From positions 122,759,784-122,823,783 of the forward strand of contig NC_072893.1 in assembly GCF_027943255.1 (NCBI RefSeq): DNA of 64,000 nucleotides. Direction: 5' to 3'. Position numbers and translations under genes: made by a program. This DNA is from Anastrepha obliqua. Taxonomy: Eukaryota > Arthropoda > Insecta > Diptera > Tephritidae. The notes under the pieces were generated by a model. The model was not told where the DNA came from. It did no database searches and saw nothing but the letters and a program-made list of their open reading frames with translations. Below, piece by piece: positions 1 to 12,075 of this stretch (position 1 is the first letter of the stretch; each line of letters starts with the position of its first letter).

Positions 1-1530
1 TGAGCCACAAACCCGTCAGACGGATCCTCAGACGAAGGTCGATCAGACGCAGCCCATTTTTGTCTAAAATTTTACAGTTTTGTGTAGAGTTTCATCTGAA
101 AGGTTTTCCATCGCAAGGAAACCAAGTAATCTCGTTTCAATTGGGCACTATTCGTGCCACACCACTAGTATATAGTTCGTCCTTGAGAAGCATGATCAAT
201 TGAGCTCAGTTTAGCCAACTCTTGTTCTTTTTCTTGTAACTATTGCGTGTAACGTGACGAAGTGAACATAACATTACTTCTCACCGAAAATGTAAATACC
301 CCAAAACAGAAGGCAAAAAAAAAAAACGCAAAGCAAAGGCACAAAAACTTGTCCAAATAAAAGGAAATACAACGAGCGCGGAGACAAAATAAACCATTCA
401 AATACAAGGAAGTGGAAAACAACGTGCAGGAAACGTGTATGTAACGCCGCTGACTGACTGTGGACAGGACGACGACAAAAACACTGAAGAAGCACAGCGC
501 ATAAAGTTAAATGTAAACGACGAAAGAAATAAAAGGTTAACAAAAACAAACAGCCATACAAACCGGCAACATGGCGGCACAAACAACCATGCGAGCTACA
601 ATAACAACAACAGCAACAAAAGTGGCTGCCAGTAGGCGCAAATGCATATAAACCAGTTTTTTGGCCGGCTGGCTGGCTGGCTGACAAGCTGTAAACTCCG
701 ACTGCAACGAACTGGTTGCTAGCTGCCCGGCCGGCTGACTGGATTAAGCGCCAGACTCACTAGCTGCAGCGCAACTGCGGCGGCGGCGGTTGATGTTGTG
801 GTGGCGTGGCATGGCATACCCTCATATAATCGACTAGCCCATGCAATGGCAAAAGCCATGGCAGCAACTCCATTTCCTACCTCATTTATTTGTTTGTCCG
901 GCATTGCCACTTCATTATCGGTTTGGCCAACGTGTGTATAAAATGTGTGTATGTTTGTGTGCGAGTGTTGTTTGTTTGCATTGTTTTTACTATTTACCGC
1001 CTGTCGGTGTGCCGCGTCTCCGGTCTAATTCGGTGCAGCCGTCCGGTTTGCGCTAACTTGGTCGGTCTGTATTTCGTCGGATTTACCATTGCTTGAAAAC
1101 GCCGATGGTGTTGGCGATTCCGTTGAATGAAATCTTTATATTTGGCCTTTTTCATTGTGCTCACAAGTAGAGTTCAGAATTTTTTTTTTGTTTGCCTGAG
1201 ATGCTTTGTAAGCTTTTCGGCTGTTGCTTTGATGATGGTAGGTTTGATATTCTCGAACGAGCCCAAATAACAACAAAATAAAACCAATTTCCACTTGCAG
1301 CTGTTGGGTTTCTTCAAAAACAAACCTATGTACGTACGTGTGCAGTGTTTTACATTTGATTTATTTTCTCTTAATATAGCCCTCTCCACATACAGGGTGG
1401 TTCATCTAGCGTAGGAAGCTCGAAAGATCGACTTTTGTTTACTTTGAAAGCTAAAAACATCATCGCTGATAAGTAAGAATTTTAGTTTATGTGACGCTTC
1501 TCGCTTGAAAAGGTTGGAAAATATTTAAAA
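1..1530. other. non-coding stretch, no gene recognised
   Basis: No open frame here looks like a protein. The sequence has A-runs, a GGCTGGCTGGCTGG run near 668-682 and a GGCGGCGGCGG run near 779-789. It could be intergenic or part of a long 5' UTR or intron, but nothing decides this. A CAGGGTGG string at 1,395 resembles the start of a mariner terminal repeat, but no partner end is visible. Confidence 0.45.
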
Positions 1531-3120
1531 CATGCGAAATTATGATAAAAAAAATATATAATATATTAAAATCAATATAAAAAAAGTATATTAAAATAAA
1601 TAAAAAATAAACTTAAAAAATTAAAAAAAAAAATTCTCCCCAAAAATTAATCATAAAATTAAAAAAATAATCAATACTAAACAAATAAAAGCAAAATAAT
1701 AATGCAAGTTAAAACAAAAAAAAAGAATAAAAATGGAAAAAATAATACTTATTGTAATTTAATTTGATTAAAAACTATATAAAAATTAAAATTAAACAAA
1801 ATTAAAAATTAAAATTAAAAAAAAAGTAAAAATTAAAATTAAAAACAACAGTAAACATAAAAAAACTTAAAAACAAACAAGAGAACAATTAAAAAAATGT
1901 ATATGGAAATAACTCAAAATTTAAAAAAAGTAATAAAAACTTTAAAAAAATTTACCAAAAAATAAACAATTAACACTTACAACAAAGAAAACAATAATAA
2001 AAGTTAAAAAACAAACAATAATAAAAATTTTAAAAATTATTATAATAATAAAAAATATCAAAAATTAATACAAATTAAAATAAAAAAAGTAAAAATAAAA
2101 ATTAAAAACAATATATAAAAAATATAAAAAAATAGAAATTTAAATTAGAAAAGAGCAAAATAAAAAAAAGTATATGAAAATCAAGCAAAATTTAAAAAAA
2201 ATTAATAAAAACTTCAAAAAAAATTAACCAAAAAATAGATAATTAAAACTTACAAACAAAAAAATCAATAATAAAAACTAAATAAGAAATTAAAAAGAAA
2301 CTAATAATAAAAGTAAAACACAAACAATAATAAATGTTAAAAAGCAAAAAATAATAAAAATTTAAAAAATAATTATTATAATAGCAATGATAAAAAATTA
2401 AAATTTAAAAAGTGCAAATAAATTAAAACTAAAAACAAGAAAAAAAATAAATATTAAAAAAAGTAAAAATTAAAATTAAAAAAAATAATACAAATTTTAA
2501 AACAAAAATTAAAAAAAAATAAAAATTAGTATTAAAAAGAGAAAAATTTAAACAAAATGTAAAGTAAAAAAATAAAAATAAATAAATAAAAAAGTAAATA
2601 AAAAAAATTGGCCAAACAAAAAATAGTAAAAACTAAAAAAAAGAATAAAAGTAAAAAACAAATAATAATAAAAACTAAAAATAGAAATAGAATAAAATAG
2701 ATAGAGAGAATAATAACCGATAAAAACCAATAACTTTTAAAAAATTATGAAAATAAAAATAAACAATAAAAATTAGCAAAAAACAAATAATAATAATAAT
2801 GAAACCATCTAAAAATAAAGTTCATTTATTCTTTATAACCGTATTAAATAAAATTCCAAACGCCATGCTGTAACCAATAATAAAAGTTAAAGATTATAAT
2901 AAAATAAAAAATAATAAAAAAATATCATAATAATATGAATAATTAAAAAAAAAAAAAAAAACAATAAAAAAAATAATAATAATAAAAATAAAAAAAACAA
3001 TATTGCAAAACCAAAAATAATAAAAATCAATTAAAAACAATATAAATATAATAATTATAATAAACCCATCTAAAAATAAAGTCCATTCATGCCTTTTGTA
3101 TTTATACCATAAATTAAATG
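1531..3120. repeat. A-rich low-complexity block
   Basis: About 1.6 kb made almost only of A and T, with a strong excess of A on the plus strand. Short words of the AAAATTAAAA and AATAATAAAA type recur without a fixed period. Two related strings (CATCTAAAAATAAAGT near 2,806 and 3,068) mark an internal duplication. Open frames on the minus strand here are rich in Phe, Ile and Tyr and are composition artefacts. Confidence 0.85.
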
Positions 3121-4330
3121 CCAAACGTTAAATGAATCACACTGTATTATATGAACATCCATATGCATACATGTATGGGATCTACGTTTGCGCTTAATCA
3201 TCCGCACTGCCGAAGTGTATATGGTAGCAAATGGGAATAACCAGCAAACTTGCAGCTGCTTTTCACTGTCTCTTTCTGCGGTCGGTCTACAAAAGCGGGG
3301 TAAAAGCAACATACAGCAACTTGACTTTGAGCGTAACCAAATCAACTCTGACTTTGCGTGCACGACTGTCTGTTGTTGAACCATTTGTTTGGTTATTGAC
3401 TTCCTTTGCCGTCACGCTCTATTCCCCCATCCCATTCCATCCCCTGCCATCTTTTCACATTTCGTTTTATTATTGCCTCCCCATACGAATGGAAAATGTA
3501 ATACTGCTTCTGTTGCGCCTGCGTCTGGTCTGTGGCATCGTTGCCTTATCCTGTGTATGACAGTTTAATTTGAAGACGCTGTTGACTGAACACAAACAAA
3601 TTCATAAAAATGCTAGCTGCAGTAGTAGTTGTTGTAAGAAATAAACTTGCGGCTCAGGTGCATTCGCAGTCTAATATATGCCGCTCCTGGCTATTTTTAG
3701 AATACATTGGTAGGTAAACGACTTCAATTGTTCACTGTATGTTTTTCTTTTTCACGTACAGTTGTTCATTTCTTCGAGTTTTGGTTACTTGCTTCACTTA
3801 TTGGAGTGAGACGAACGCATGCGCGCAGCTCTGGAGTGAGGCAGTTCGAGATTTGAAGAGCGACAAGCGAATGGTTTCAATGTGCGGCCAAGAGAATAAA
3901 ATCAGCATCTCCATTTGTTAATTAAAAGGCTATAAATCAGCGTGCGCTGAGTGGCAGCTGTAGCTGTAGTGCACTGTTAGAATAATCCCTTAAGAGAGCT
4001 TACATGCGAGTTCAGTGAACTTTTATCACTTCATAAAGAAAAATGGCATTTAATTTATGAGGCGTGATGATACACAAAAAAGTAATGCGATGAGACCTTT
4101 TTTATTGGTTTATCTGCTTAAATGAGCCCTTATTGACACATATAGGCCCGATAAGTAGACTTTCTCACGATACTAGAAGAGTAACTAAAGGCACGCCAAC
4201 TCAATTTAAAGTCAGATGCAGTTTGAAGTTATGTACAAAGGGCATTTGTTTTGTAAAAGTAGAACTTGGTTCAAAAGAGTGGAACATGCAGAAACCGGCA
4301 GTAAGGGCTTCGATTGACTCAACAAAAAAA
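3121..4330. other. non-coding stretch, no gene recognised
   Basis: More normal base composition than the blocks on either side. Open frames of 60 to 109 codons exist on both strands but overlap each other, lack recognisable motifs and have no convincing splice partners. Confidence 0.45.
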
Positions 4331-4560
4331 AATATGAAACTAATATTAAAAAAAATTGTAATAATAAAAAAAAATGTAATAATAAAAAATAATAATAATA
4401 AAAGATTTTAAAATATTAAAAAAAAAAAACAAAAAATGTAAATAAATAAAAATTGGAAGTTGGAAAGTGGAAATTAAAAAAAGAGATTTTAATTTAAAAA
4501 AGAAACCGATTAAAGATTAAAAAAACAAACACTAGAAAAAAAATAAGTAAAAAATAAAAT
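4331..4560. repeat. A-rich low-complexity tract
   Basis: A second, shorter A-rich block with AATAATAATAAA words, similar in character to the larger block upstream. Confidence 0.7.
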
Positions 4561-4586
4561 AGTGCACTTTATTTAACTTAGTTAGG

Positions 4587-5600
4587 GCTTTGCTCTTCAA
4601 TAACTCAGGTTAAACTGGAACGAACGTCTTCGGTACGGCTTTTAAGGGGTTTCCTCGGGTAAAAAAAGGCAAAATAGGCCTTTTTTTTTTTTTTCTATGT
4701 AAAAAATTATTTAATTCAAACTTTTTTCTGTCTTATAGATACATATTTAAAGAATAATTTCTGAAATTTAAAAAAAAAATGAAAACTCCTCCATTGTGAC
4801 GTCATTTATGGTGACTCCTCGAAAAAAAGGTGCGTCCGCGTTGTCAGCATAACTCCTGACAGGCTCATCAAAAATGAAAAAAACAAAAATAAGTTTTTGA
4901 GTTAAGACCATAAACGCGTGCTTGAACGAAGGAAAGAAAAAAATAAGTAAAAATTGGAATTTTGGCAGACATTTTTTGGCTTGGAGCGCACACATTCCAA
5001 AATTATTATTCGGATCGACTTGAAAATTTAGGATAATATTCCTGAGATGTTGTCGAAATTAATAATCCAAAAAAATAAATCGATTTTTTGAACCAACGAA
5101 ACCCATGTAACCCCTTAAATGGTGCTCGACTCGCTCATACAGAAATTGTGATATTTTACCAAACAACCATTTATGAGTAGTAGGGAAACTTGGTTTAAGC
5201 TGACAGATGGAAATATGAAAAGGAGGTACGCACTTCGACTAAAGCTTTCGTAAGACAGAAAGCCACAGCTGCACTTTGCTCTTTAACTCAGGTTAAACCC
5301 GTTTGATTCCACTTCAGCTTTTCAATGGTGCTCGGCTCAGCTCACTCATACAGAAAATATGGTATTTCCCCGCACAACCATGAGTTCTGCAGAACGAAGT
5401 AGAGCAACTTGTTTTAAGCTGTAAGAACCGGGAAGATAGAAATATGAAAAGGAGGTACGCACTTCAACTAAAGCTTTCGTAAGACAGAAAACCACAGCTG
5501 CACTTTGCTCTTCAACTCAGGTTAAGCCTGTTGTAGGTTACTGTAGAACGAAGTAGGGCAACTTGTTTTAAGCTGTAAGAACAGGAAATATGAAATGCTT
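4587..5600. repeat. tandem array of ~232 bp units, interrupted by a TTAA element
   Basis: Three partial copies of one unit are in direct orientation. The shared words GCTCTTCAA.TCAGGTTAA, AAAGGAGGTACGCACTTC and AAGCTTTCGTAAGACAGAAA recur near 4,596, 5,277 and 5,509, giving a period of about 232 bp between the last two. The first copy is split at 4,642-5,118 by a separate element, and the third is truncated. No coding sense is seen. Confidence 0.75.
4642..5118. mobile_element. TTAA-flanked MITE-like element (copy A)
   Basis: The element is bounded by TTAA on both sides (4,642-4,645 and 5,115-5,118). Its ends are short inverted repeats: TTAAGGGGTTTCCTCGGGT on the left, and TTAAGGGGTTACATGGGT when the right end is read in reverse. 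A neighbouring tandem-repeat unit (5,277-5,509) has the continuous sequence GCTTTTCAATGGTGCTCGG at the matching place, which acts as an uninterrupted relative of the insertion site. TTAA targets are used by the piggyBac superfamily, and also by Kolobok. No transposase is encoded, so the family assignment is inference. Confidence 0.7.
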
Positions 5601-5639
5601 CTTATAATTCATCAGCCAGACCCAGTTTTCTTATGAAAT

Positions 5640-6330
5640 CAATCAAGGCAATGCCTTGAATTGAACGTTTTTGAATTTTTGTGGGACGGAGGTGTTTTTT
5701 CTCTTCATCGAGATAGTAACGCATTCGAGAAGTAGGAGCATTGGTCTCTCTGGAAACGACTCGCAGACCATACAACAGTCGCTAGGCCATATTTCGAGTT
5801 CGTGCAGATGGGCGCAGTGGCTCTTGGAAAAGTCTGTGAGTGTAGTCAATTTATTCGTTGGAAGGTTTATAAGTTTTTTAGGATCCACAGTAAGATGCCA
5901 GCAGTCACATAACCTCTCCTTTTCTCGCGTGAGTTTCTCTTTGATGGTACGTTGCTCCGTCGCCAAGAAGGCCTAAGGCCTCTTACTTTAGAAACCGCAG
6001 TCTGGCCAATCTATCAGCTACCTCGTTTCCATCTACGTCCTTGTAGCACGGACTTCAAAAGATCATAAGTACAACTTCAGTATCACTTAGGATTGCAATG
6101 CAATGCAGATTTTTTGGAAATGCTGCTGGTCGAATATGGCGTAGCATAGCGTAGAGCGAACTGTCGGTTGAACGGCGTCTTCGAGCCGTTTGCGCGCCAA
6201 GATAGGCAAGCTTCCTCTCCAAAACAGAAGTGTTCCAGTTTGGTTTGCCATCATGTCCAGTCTTGAATCTTTTCTCAAAACAGATAACGCCCGAATATCG
6301 TACCTACAATGTTGGACTAGCGGAAGCTGC
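5640..6330 (-). pseudogene. decayed LINE RNase H-region fragment
   Basis: Reading the minus strand gives ILSDTEVVL followed about 20 residues later by GNEVADRLARLRF. These match the DS/DT and GNExAD motifs of the RNase H domain found in I, R1 and Loa-type non-LTR retrotransposons. Stops and frame changes interrupt the rest. The piece has no reverse transcriptase and is a 5'-truncated, inactive copy. Which clade it belongs to cannot be settled here. Confidence 0.6.
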
Positions 6331-8223
6331 ACGCTTAGTGTGTTTGGAAAGAAGCAGAAGTTTCGTAGGTACCAAAAAGGGGTAAGATGACTTTGCTTGG
6401 AGTTTGCAGTTTGCATAAAATCATTCGCGAGATTTAACCCCGGCTACGTAAACACAAATCATAAAAATTATTTTTTCATTAGAAGTCACCAAAACTTCTC
6501 AAACCATGTGGCGATAAATAAAAGGAGTTAAATTTATTTGAAGCTAAAAACCACAGTCTACTCCACATTTGGCGCACCGAGTAGGCAAAGGCAAACAATA
6601 ACTTTTGCTTGGGAGCGCCTGCAGCTCAACAAGATTAATCACCGTACTGAGTTAAGGTCAACTTTAGATGTTGTCATACCAGAAGCGCTCAAAGATATAT
6701 TATATTAAGCATAAAAAATATTAATGAGCATGAAAAAAGCGATGTGCTCTTTTTTTACATTCAAAAGTTTCAAATTAAAAATAGAAGTCTAAATAATATA
6801 ACAAAAGCACAAGCATAGACGTCGCTCACCAATTGACTCTCACTGCCCACCACTATTTTAACATTTGCCGAATATTGTCTCTACCTGCAGTACACACCAA
6901 CACACATACGTACTCGTATGTATCGCACGCCTCTGCCGCACACAACAATTCATGCTCGCACGAGTTTCCAGCACTCAGCAACAGCGTTCAAAACGCTTTA
7001 TAAACTATGCAGCGGTGGTTGGTGCACGCCGAAGATGTAGACAATACGTCGGTTAGTTGATTGGTCAGGCAGATAGACGGAAAGTTGGCGAGACGATCAC
7101 ATTGAGGCTTGGCTGTACGGTCAATCGGTTGGGAGCACGGACGTGCAGACAAATGTACAGATTGTGGATATAAGTATGTAAGTAAGTAGTGGAGTGGTGA
7201 GTGGAGAGTCGGATGTACAGTGTGCGGTGCGCGGTGTGCGGCTAAATGTATGCAGTACGTTGGCGCATACATGAAAGCCGACAGCACATAGTCGGCTCCG
7301 GCCACTCGTTCGTCATCATAGTTGCTGTCGTCGTCGTCGTCGTCGTCATGTGTGACCTAAATTTTATTAAATTTGCTGCTCTTGTTGCCACTGCCGCCGC
7401 CACATTGCTATTTTGTGGATTTTCTTCTTTTTATTTCATATTATATTTGCGTTGTATCGCAGCAAAGCACCTTGTATTTGTTGTATTGTTACTTTTTCCG
7501 CTCACACTTATTCTTACATGGTTTTTGTTTTTTATGTCTTTTTTTGTTTGTTTGCCTGTATATTCGCCTAACCATAGGTGTTGATTTTGTTAAATTTTTT
7601 CTTCTTCATTGTATTATCGCGTCGTCAGTGAAATGAAAATGAATTATGTAGCGCATATGCTAGGCGGCTATGACTTATTAGTCGAAACTCTGAAATAATA
7701 CCTACGCAAATATCAAAGTGAATTCAGAAGCTCATTTGCGTCATTAATTGCAAAGCAAGAAAAGTAATTCAGTTTATCTGCTAGCTTTAGCGGCATTTTC
7801 CATACTAGATACAGTTATCACTACTACATATTTAGATATTGTTTTCGTTTCCTATGTCCACATTGTTTTTATGTGCCAAAGTCCATTGTTGTTAATGCTG
7901 GAGGGGCGAGTTGAGAGATTAGCAAAGTGCTAAAATTTTCTACTTGTGTTTCTATGCCTTGGTCCGCAACAGTGATGCGGAGCCTTAGATTTTTAACATA
8001 AAAAAGTTTGTACGAAGTCCACAACGGACTTTTTTTTATAATAATAAATTCAGTCTCAAATTTTCTTTGCTTTTATTTTAGCTCATGAAAGGCCTACTTA
8101 CACTTTTTCTCCCTAATTTTATTTATTCCCAGCCCAATTTTTTTACTCTCATATTTATTTTCCATATTTCTTCTTATCTCAATTTTTTATAATTATAAAT
8201 TCAGTTTCAAATTTTCTACTGTC
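6331..8223. other. non-coding stretch with a (GTC)n run
   Basis: No supported gene. A GTCGTCGTC run lies near 7,326-7,347, followed by a T-rich and pyrimidine-rich segment. Poly-purine and poly-pyrimidine asymmetry makes open frames on the plus strand around 7,246-7,636 that read as hydrophobic low-complexity peptide. Confidence 0.45.
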
Positions 8224-8274
8224 GTTATTGTAGCAGCATACTTAACCCTGTTATTGTAGCAGCATACTTAACCC
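8224..8274. repeat. 29 bp direct tandem duplication
   Basis: The string GTTATTGTAGCAGCATACTT followed by AACCC occurs twice back to back. It marks the 3' end side of the LINE fragment that follows. Confidence 0.75.
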
Positions 8275-8650
8275 GGTCGTCTTCGTCTAGCTCATCGAAC
8301 GGTAGGCCCAGGAAACTTGCTTTTTCGATAGGTTGGGTCCAGAGGGAGAGGGGTGTAAGATGAGTGGGTTTGATGCGGCATGTGAAAAGGTGCTTACCAC
8401 CTGACGTGCGAGGTGCCTTCGCATGCTGGACACATGTTTAGTATGTCGGGTTCAATTCTAGATAGATAGGAGTTCAAACTGCTACAGTATCCAGAACGTA
8501 ATTGTGCTCAGGTTACGCGGGTCTCTCGGGGTAGCTGGAGCTCTACATTTGCTATGGGTAGTGGTTGGACTCCGCTTACGGCATTCGGGGGTCGGGAGCT
8601 TAAGAAAATGGTAAGTGTCTCCAGATGCATGTCGTTAATTATGTGTCTAA
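8240..8650 (-). pseudogene. 3' fragment of a LINE ORF2 (zinc-knuckle tail)
   Basis: The minus strand reads LPRETRVT, AQLRSGYC, LNSYLSRIEPDI, CPACEGTSH and THLTPLSLW in that order. This is the C-terminal region after the reverse transcriptase in many insect Jockey-like non-LTR elements, including the CxxC...H...C knuckle. An in-frame stop replaces one codon after RVT, and the frame breaks again near the knuckle. The copy is severely 5'-truncated and inactive. The clade is inferred from memory of the motif order. Confidence 0.65.
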
Positions 8651-10445
8651 ACACTATTCTGCTTTTGCTCATGAAAGGCCTACTTCAATTTTTTTTCTCC
8701 GTATTTTTATTTATTTCGAGCCCCATTACATTTTACTTTGATTCTTCTTCCTGATTGGTGTGTTAAGCGCTTAAGCGTTTTTCCATATTTCTAGACCACA
8801 ATTTTCACATTTTCTTTACTTTTTCTTTTAATTATTTTATATATGTACATACAACGCTCGTCAATGAATATATGTATATTAACTTTACAAAAAATTTATT
8901 TGACTTTGTTCTTCTTTTGTTTGCAAGTATTAGACTTGTTTCCTATTTATAAAAAAAACACTACCATCGTCTTCTAAATTTTCTCTTATTTTACTTCGTA
9001 ACTTTGCCAAATCATGCACACATTTTTTTCAGCTCTTTGAAATGGCATGAAGTGCATGCTTATCAAAGTCGTTATGACGTCATATAAAGTAAAATTTCTA
9101 ACACGTTAAGCTTATATTGGCCAGTGCGGTAGAACTACTGCGTTCGCTTCTCTTATCTTCCGCGATTGTTATGTTATCAAATGCTTGCCTAACTTTTTTA
9201 CATATTTCAGAGAGAAAAAGAGTGCTATTTCTCAATTTTAAAATCAGTTTTTTAGCTGCTCAGTACAACAGTCCTCTATTTAGCGTTTCACAACCGATTA
9301 AATGAGTCAAACAAAGCGTGAAGCCGAATTCTACTGCTACACAGCGGAGAACAGCTCTTTCCTTTGTAATCCGCTGCGTGTTGTCCTAATCTGGAGCGAT
9401 TCGATCCATTTGTACAAAAATCTAGTTGCTGTATTTCTCTAAGGCAAATTCTTTTTAACATTTCTGGGAGAAAAATGAGGGTGGCATTCGAGGCTCTGCA
9501 TTTTCTTTACTTTCGCTAAAGATCTCAGATGGGTTTCAGTGTGGTAAGCTTCACTTATCCTTGATCAATAAATATAAATTACAAGGAAATTGTGAGAGTA
9601 ATTTCTGCTACTACTACAGCGGCGACTCGGCAGCAGAATTCTGCCCCCGCATTTCATCCAATCTGTTGTTGTTCAGAGAGCAACGAAGTAAAATGAATAG
9701 AGACTGTTTTGCATTTTTCGTATATCACTAACACTGTGATAGATAAAACAAACCGCTTTCACAGCACCGGTTACGTAAGCAAAGCAGCTTATTGCTTCAA
9801 AATCACTGAGAGCCGGTTAATGGTCTGATGTTGGAGAATTCAGAAGATTCTCTTCACCTTGCACTTGATTCAAAAGAGGTGACTGCTCTAGGTCGCTCTT
9901 TTTTTTAGGAAATCTGTTTCTATATCAGAAAACCAATTGCTGCGTTCTTTGCAGGCAGTTATCTAGAGGGCCCTCCATTGTTGTTCGTGCCTCTCTTTTG
10001 CATACAGCTAAATCTATGCATTTGCTCGTCTGTACTATGTTGTTGTTCTTATTGTAGCAGTCTAACTAGACACTGGTTAAAAGTTGTCATTAGCCTGTTT
10101 CGACTGTGTAACTTCATCCGACTTATTGCTGATGTGCTCTGCCGCCTATTTCTTCTTTCTAATCTCTCATTTTCGTATTGATAATTGTTTTATTTTTGCT
10201 CGAAGAGCGTTGCAATTTGAAAATTTTCAGTCAGATTCTTAGAAGTGGAAATTTAGTGGAAGTAAATTTCAGCATATTTTTCTTTCTTGAAATATCGTTG
10301 CAGCGCTAACAAATATTGCAGAAATTCCTTATCTTTTCTTAACTAAACATTAGATTCTATTGTTTGACAGGGACTCGAGTGCATGGCGCCACAGGCCATC
10401 CATTTGAAGTTGATAACAAATAATCAAGTAAAATTTCAAAATTCT
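8651..10445. other. non-coding stretch, no gene recognised
   Basis: I see no coding exon with family resemblance. Short words such as CTGCTACTACTACAGC and CCGCTTTCACAGC occur, but I could not tie them to a repeat family. Confidence 0.4.
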
Positions 10446-10766
10446 TCAAATGATTTGGAATAGATATTGCTTATCTATGACGGGAAATGCATTTAATAAA
10501 AACTGAAAGCCATAAAATATTTGTATAGAGTTGCTTGGAGCCATGAAAACGTCAGTAGGTCCATCAAAGTACGTTTTTGAATGTAGGTGTATGTAGCCAT
10601 AAAAATATATGAGAATAATGCACACGAGCCAATACGCACACACCAATAACGCAACAATCTTATCAACTTTCCGAGTGGAAATGTAGAATTGAGTTCGGAT
10701 AGTAAAAATTAAGCCGAATTTAGAGCGAATTAAATTCCAGAATGATTTGACAGATATAGGACGCAT
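10446..10766 (-). CDS. possible small membrane protein or first exon (unrecognised)
   Basis: The open frame has its first ATG at 10,766 and gives 106 residues. A basic N-terminal stretch of about 35 residues is followed by one hydrophobic segment (IVALLVCAYWLVCIILIYFY, about residues 39 to 58) and then a polar tail of about 48 residues. This layout resembles a type II membrane protein, as in the first exon of many Golgi enzymes, but I recognise no family. The frame ends in a TGA without a clear polyadenylation signal next to it. GT dinucleotides in the second half could be splice donors. The composition is less skewed than the spurious frames nearby. It may be a chance ORF. Confidence 0.3.
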   Translation of the reverse strand: MRPISVKSFWNLIRSKFGLIFTIRTQFYISTRKVDKIVALLVCAYWLVCIILIYFYGYIHLHSKTYFDGPTDVFMAPSNSIQIFYGFQFLLNAFPVIDKQYLFQII

Positions 10767-10775
10767 TTTATTCAA

Positions 10776-11932
10776 TTAACAAAAAACAACAAAAAAAGCA
10801 AAAATGTTATAGAACGCTTGGTTATTCAACCTTGATGGCGCAGTTCATAAACCAGCAAGGTCATATACCCCACTTGCATACATTTCGAAATCTAACTGCA
10901 AATGGAGCAGAATGTCTAGTTTCACCACGTCTGGGTTGCGATTAATTTAAGCAAGCAGCAAACACGCCGTTTACAAAAACAAAAATAAAAACATATGAGC
11001 AGATAAAAAGGAATAAAAACAAATGAATTAGCAAGATTTCAGTACAAAAAAAAAATGCCGCCTTCTGAACAACCACAAAATAATATCAATAACCAAAATA
11101 ATAAATCAAGCGAACAGGGAATCGTAGAAGCGTCGTCAATACTCATGGACAATAATAACAAATGTAATAAATAAACAAAAACTCAAATACTGCTAACAAC
11201 AACATAGGCCATAACAATAATTGAGAATCGGCGACGAAGGTGAAGACACTCGAAGCTCAAATGACGAATAACGAATGACGCCGCCGCACAGCAGACACAG
11301 CAAGTGCATTAGAACGTATAAAAATAGGCGGAATATAAAAGGCGCAAATAACAGCATGAAGAATGCGCATGTAAGTCCAACTGAATTAAAATATAGAAAG
11401 CAGACGTGACGTGTAGATTGTAAAAGAGAAAAGGCTGAAGCTAAAGCAAATATAAACGCAAATTCTCGGTATAAACTAGCAAAACAAAATGAGGAAAACA
11501 ATAAATGCTGACGAAAATGGAATGCCGAGTAAACTAAGCGCTGTTGACAGCAGCAATGTGTTTTTAATGTAATTTTAAATTTAAATTGAAATAAAAAAAA
11601 GAGGGGGGAAAAAAGAAGTTATTCTGATTTAACCCTGAACACTGAAGCTCTTTTCTATTCAAAAAAAAATGTAATGAAAAGCAAATGGCTATAAAATATA
11701 AAAACAAAAGCTTAAAAAATATGTAGCCTCCAGATTTTCTTTCTTGTTAAGGCTTATTACACTGTGCAACAGCATTTTTGGGGGCGCAATAATTCCAATG
11801 CAGGAGTACAAAATCGGTTTACATTCATTGGTCAAATTTCTTTGCTATGAAATATCTTGCCTAAGTGTTTTTAAAATAATTTATTATTATTAAAAAGAAA
11901 ATAGTTAAAATATGTATCGAAGAAAATGAGCA
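10776..11932. other. non-coding stretch, no gene recognised
   Basis: A-rich on the plus strand with CAAAAACAAAAATAAAAAC-type words. The open frame on the minus strand at 11,193-11,501 is Phe- and Leu-rich and mirrors this bias. Confidence 0.45.
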
Positions 11933-12075
11933 ATAATTTTGTAGAGCCTTTTAACCCATTAGCTGTCTCACGAAAGAGACGTTTTGGCAACTTTTTTTTT
12001 TTAGAAAACCCAAATTAAATTGCTTTTGAAGGTCGCTAGAGGGTTAAACTATTCTACAAAATTATGTGCAATACA
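11925..12075. repeat. foldback with TTAACCC core termini
   Basis: ATAATTTTGTAGA on the left (from 11,933) is mirrored by TCTACAAAATTAT on the right. Inside these arms, TTAACCCATTAGC (from 11,952) is mirrored by GCTAGAGGGTTAA (ending near 12,047). The inner pair looks like the ends of a roughly 95 bp TTAA-type miniature element. The outer arms extend the hairpin beyond it. Confidence 0.6.

Noticed and set aside
1393..1450. A CAGGGTGG start resembling the DD41D mariner end
   Set aside because: Only eight bases match and no second end or transposase piece is nearby.
7246..7636. Hydrophobic ORFs of 87 and 112 codons
   Set aside because: Derived from a T-rich stretch after a GTC repeat, overlapping in two frames with no conserved motif.
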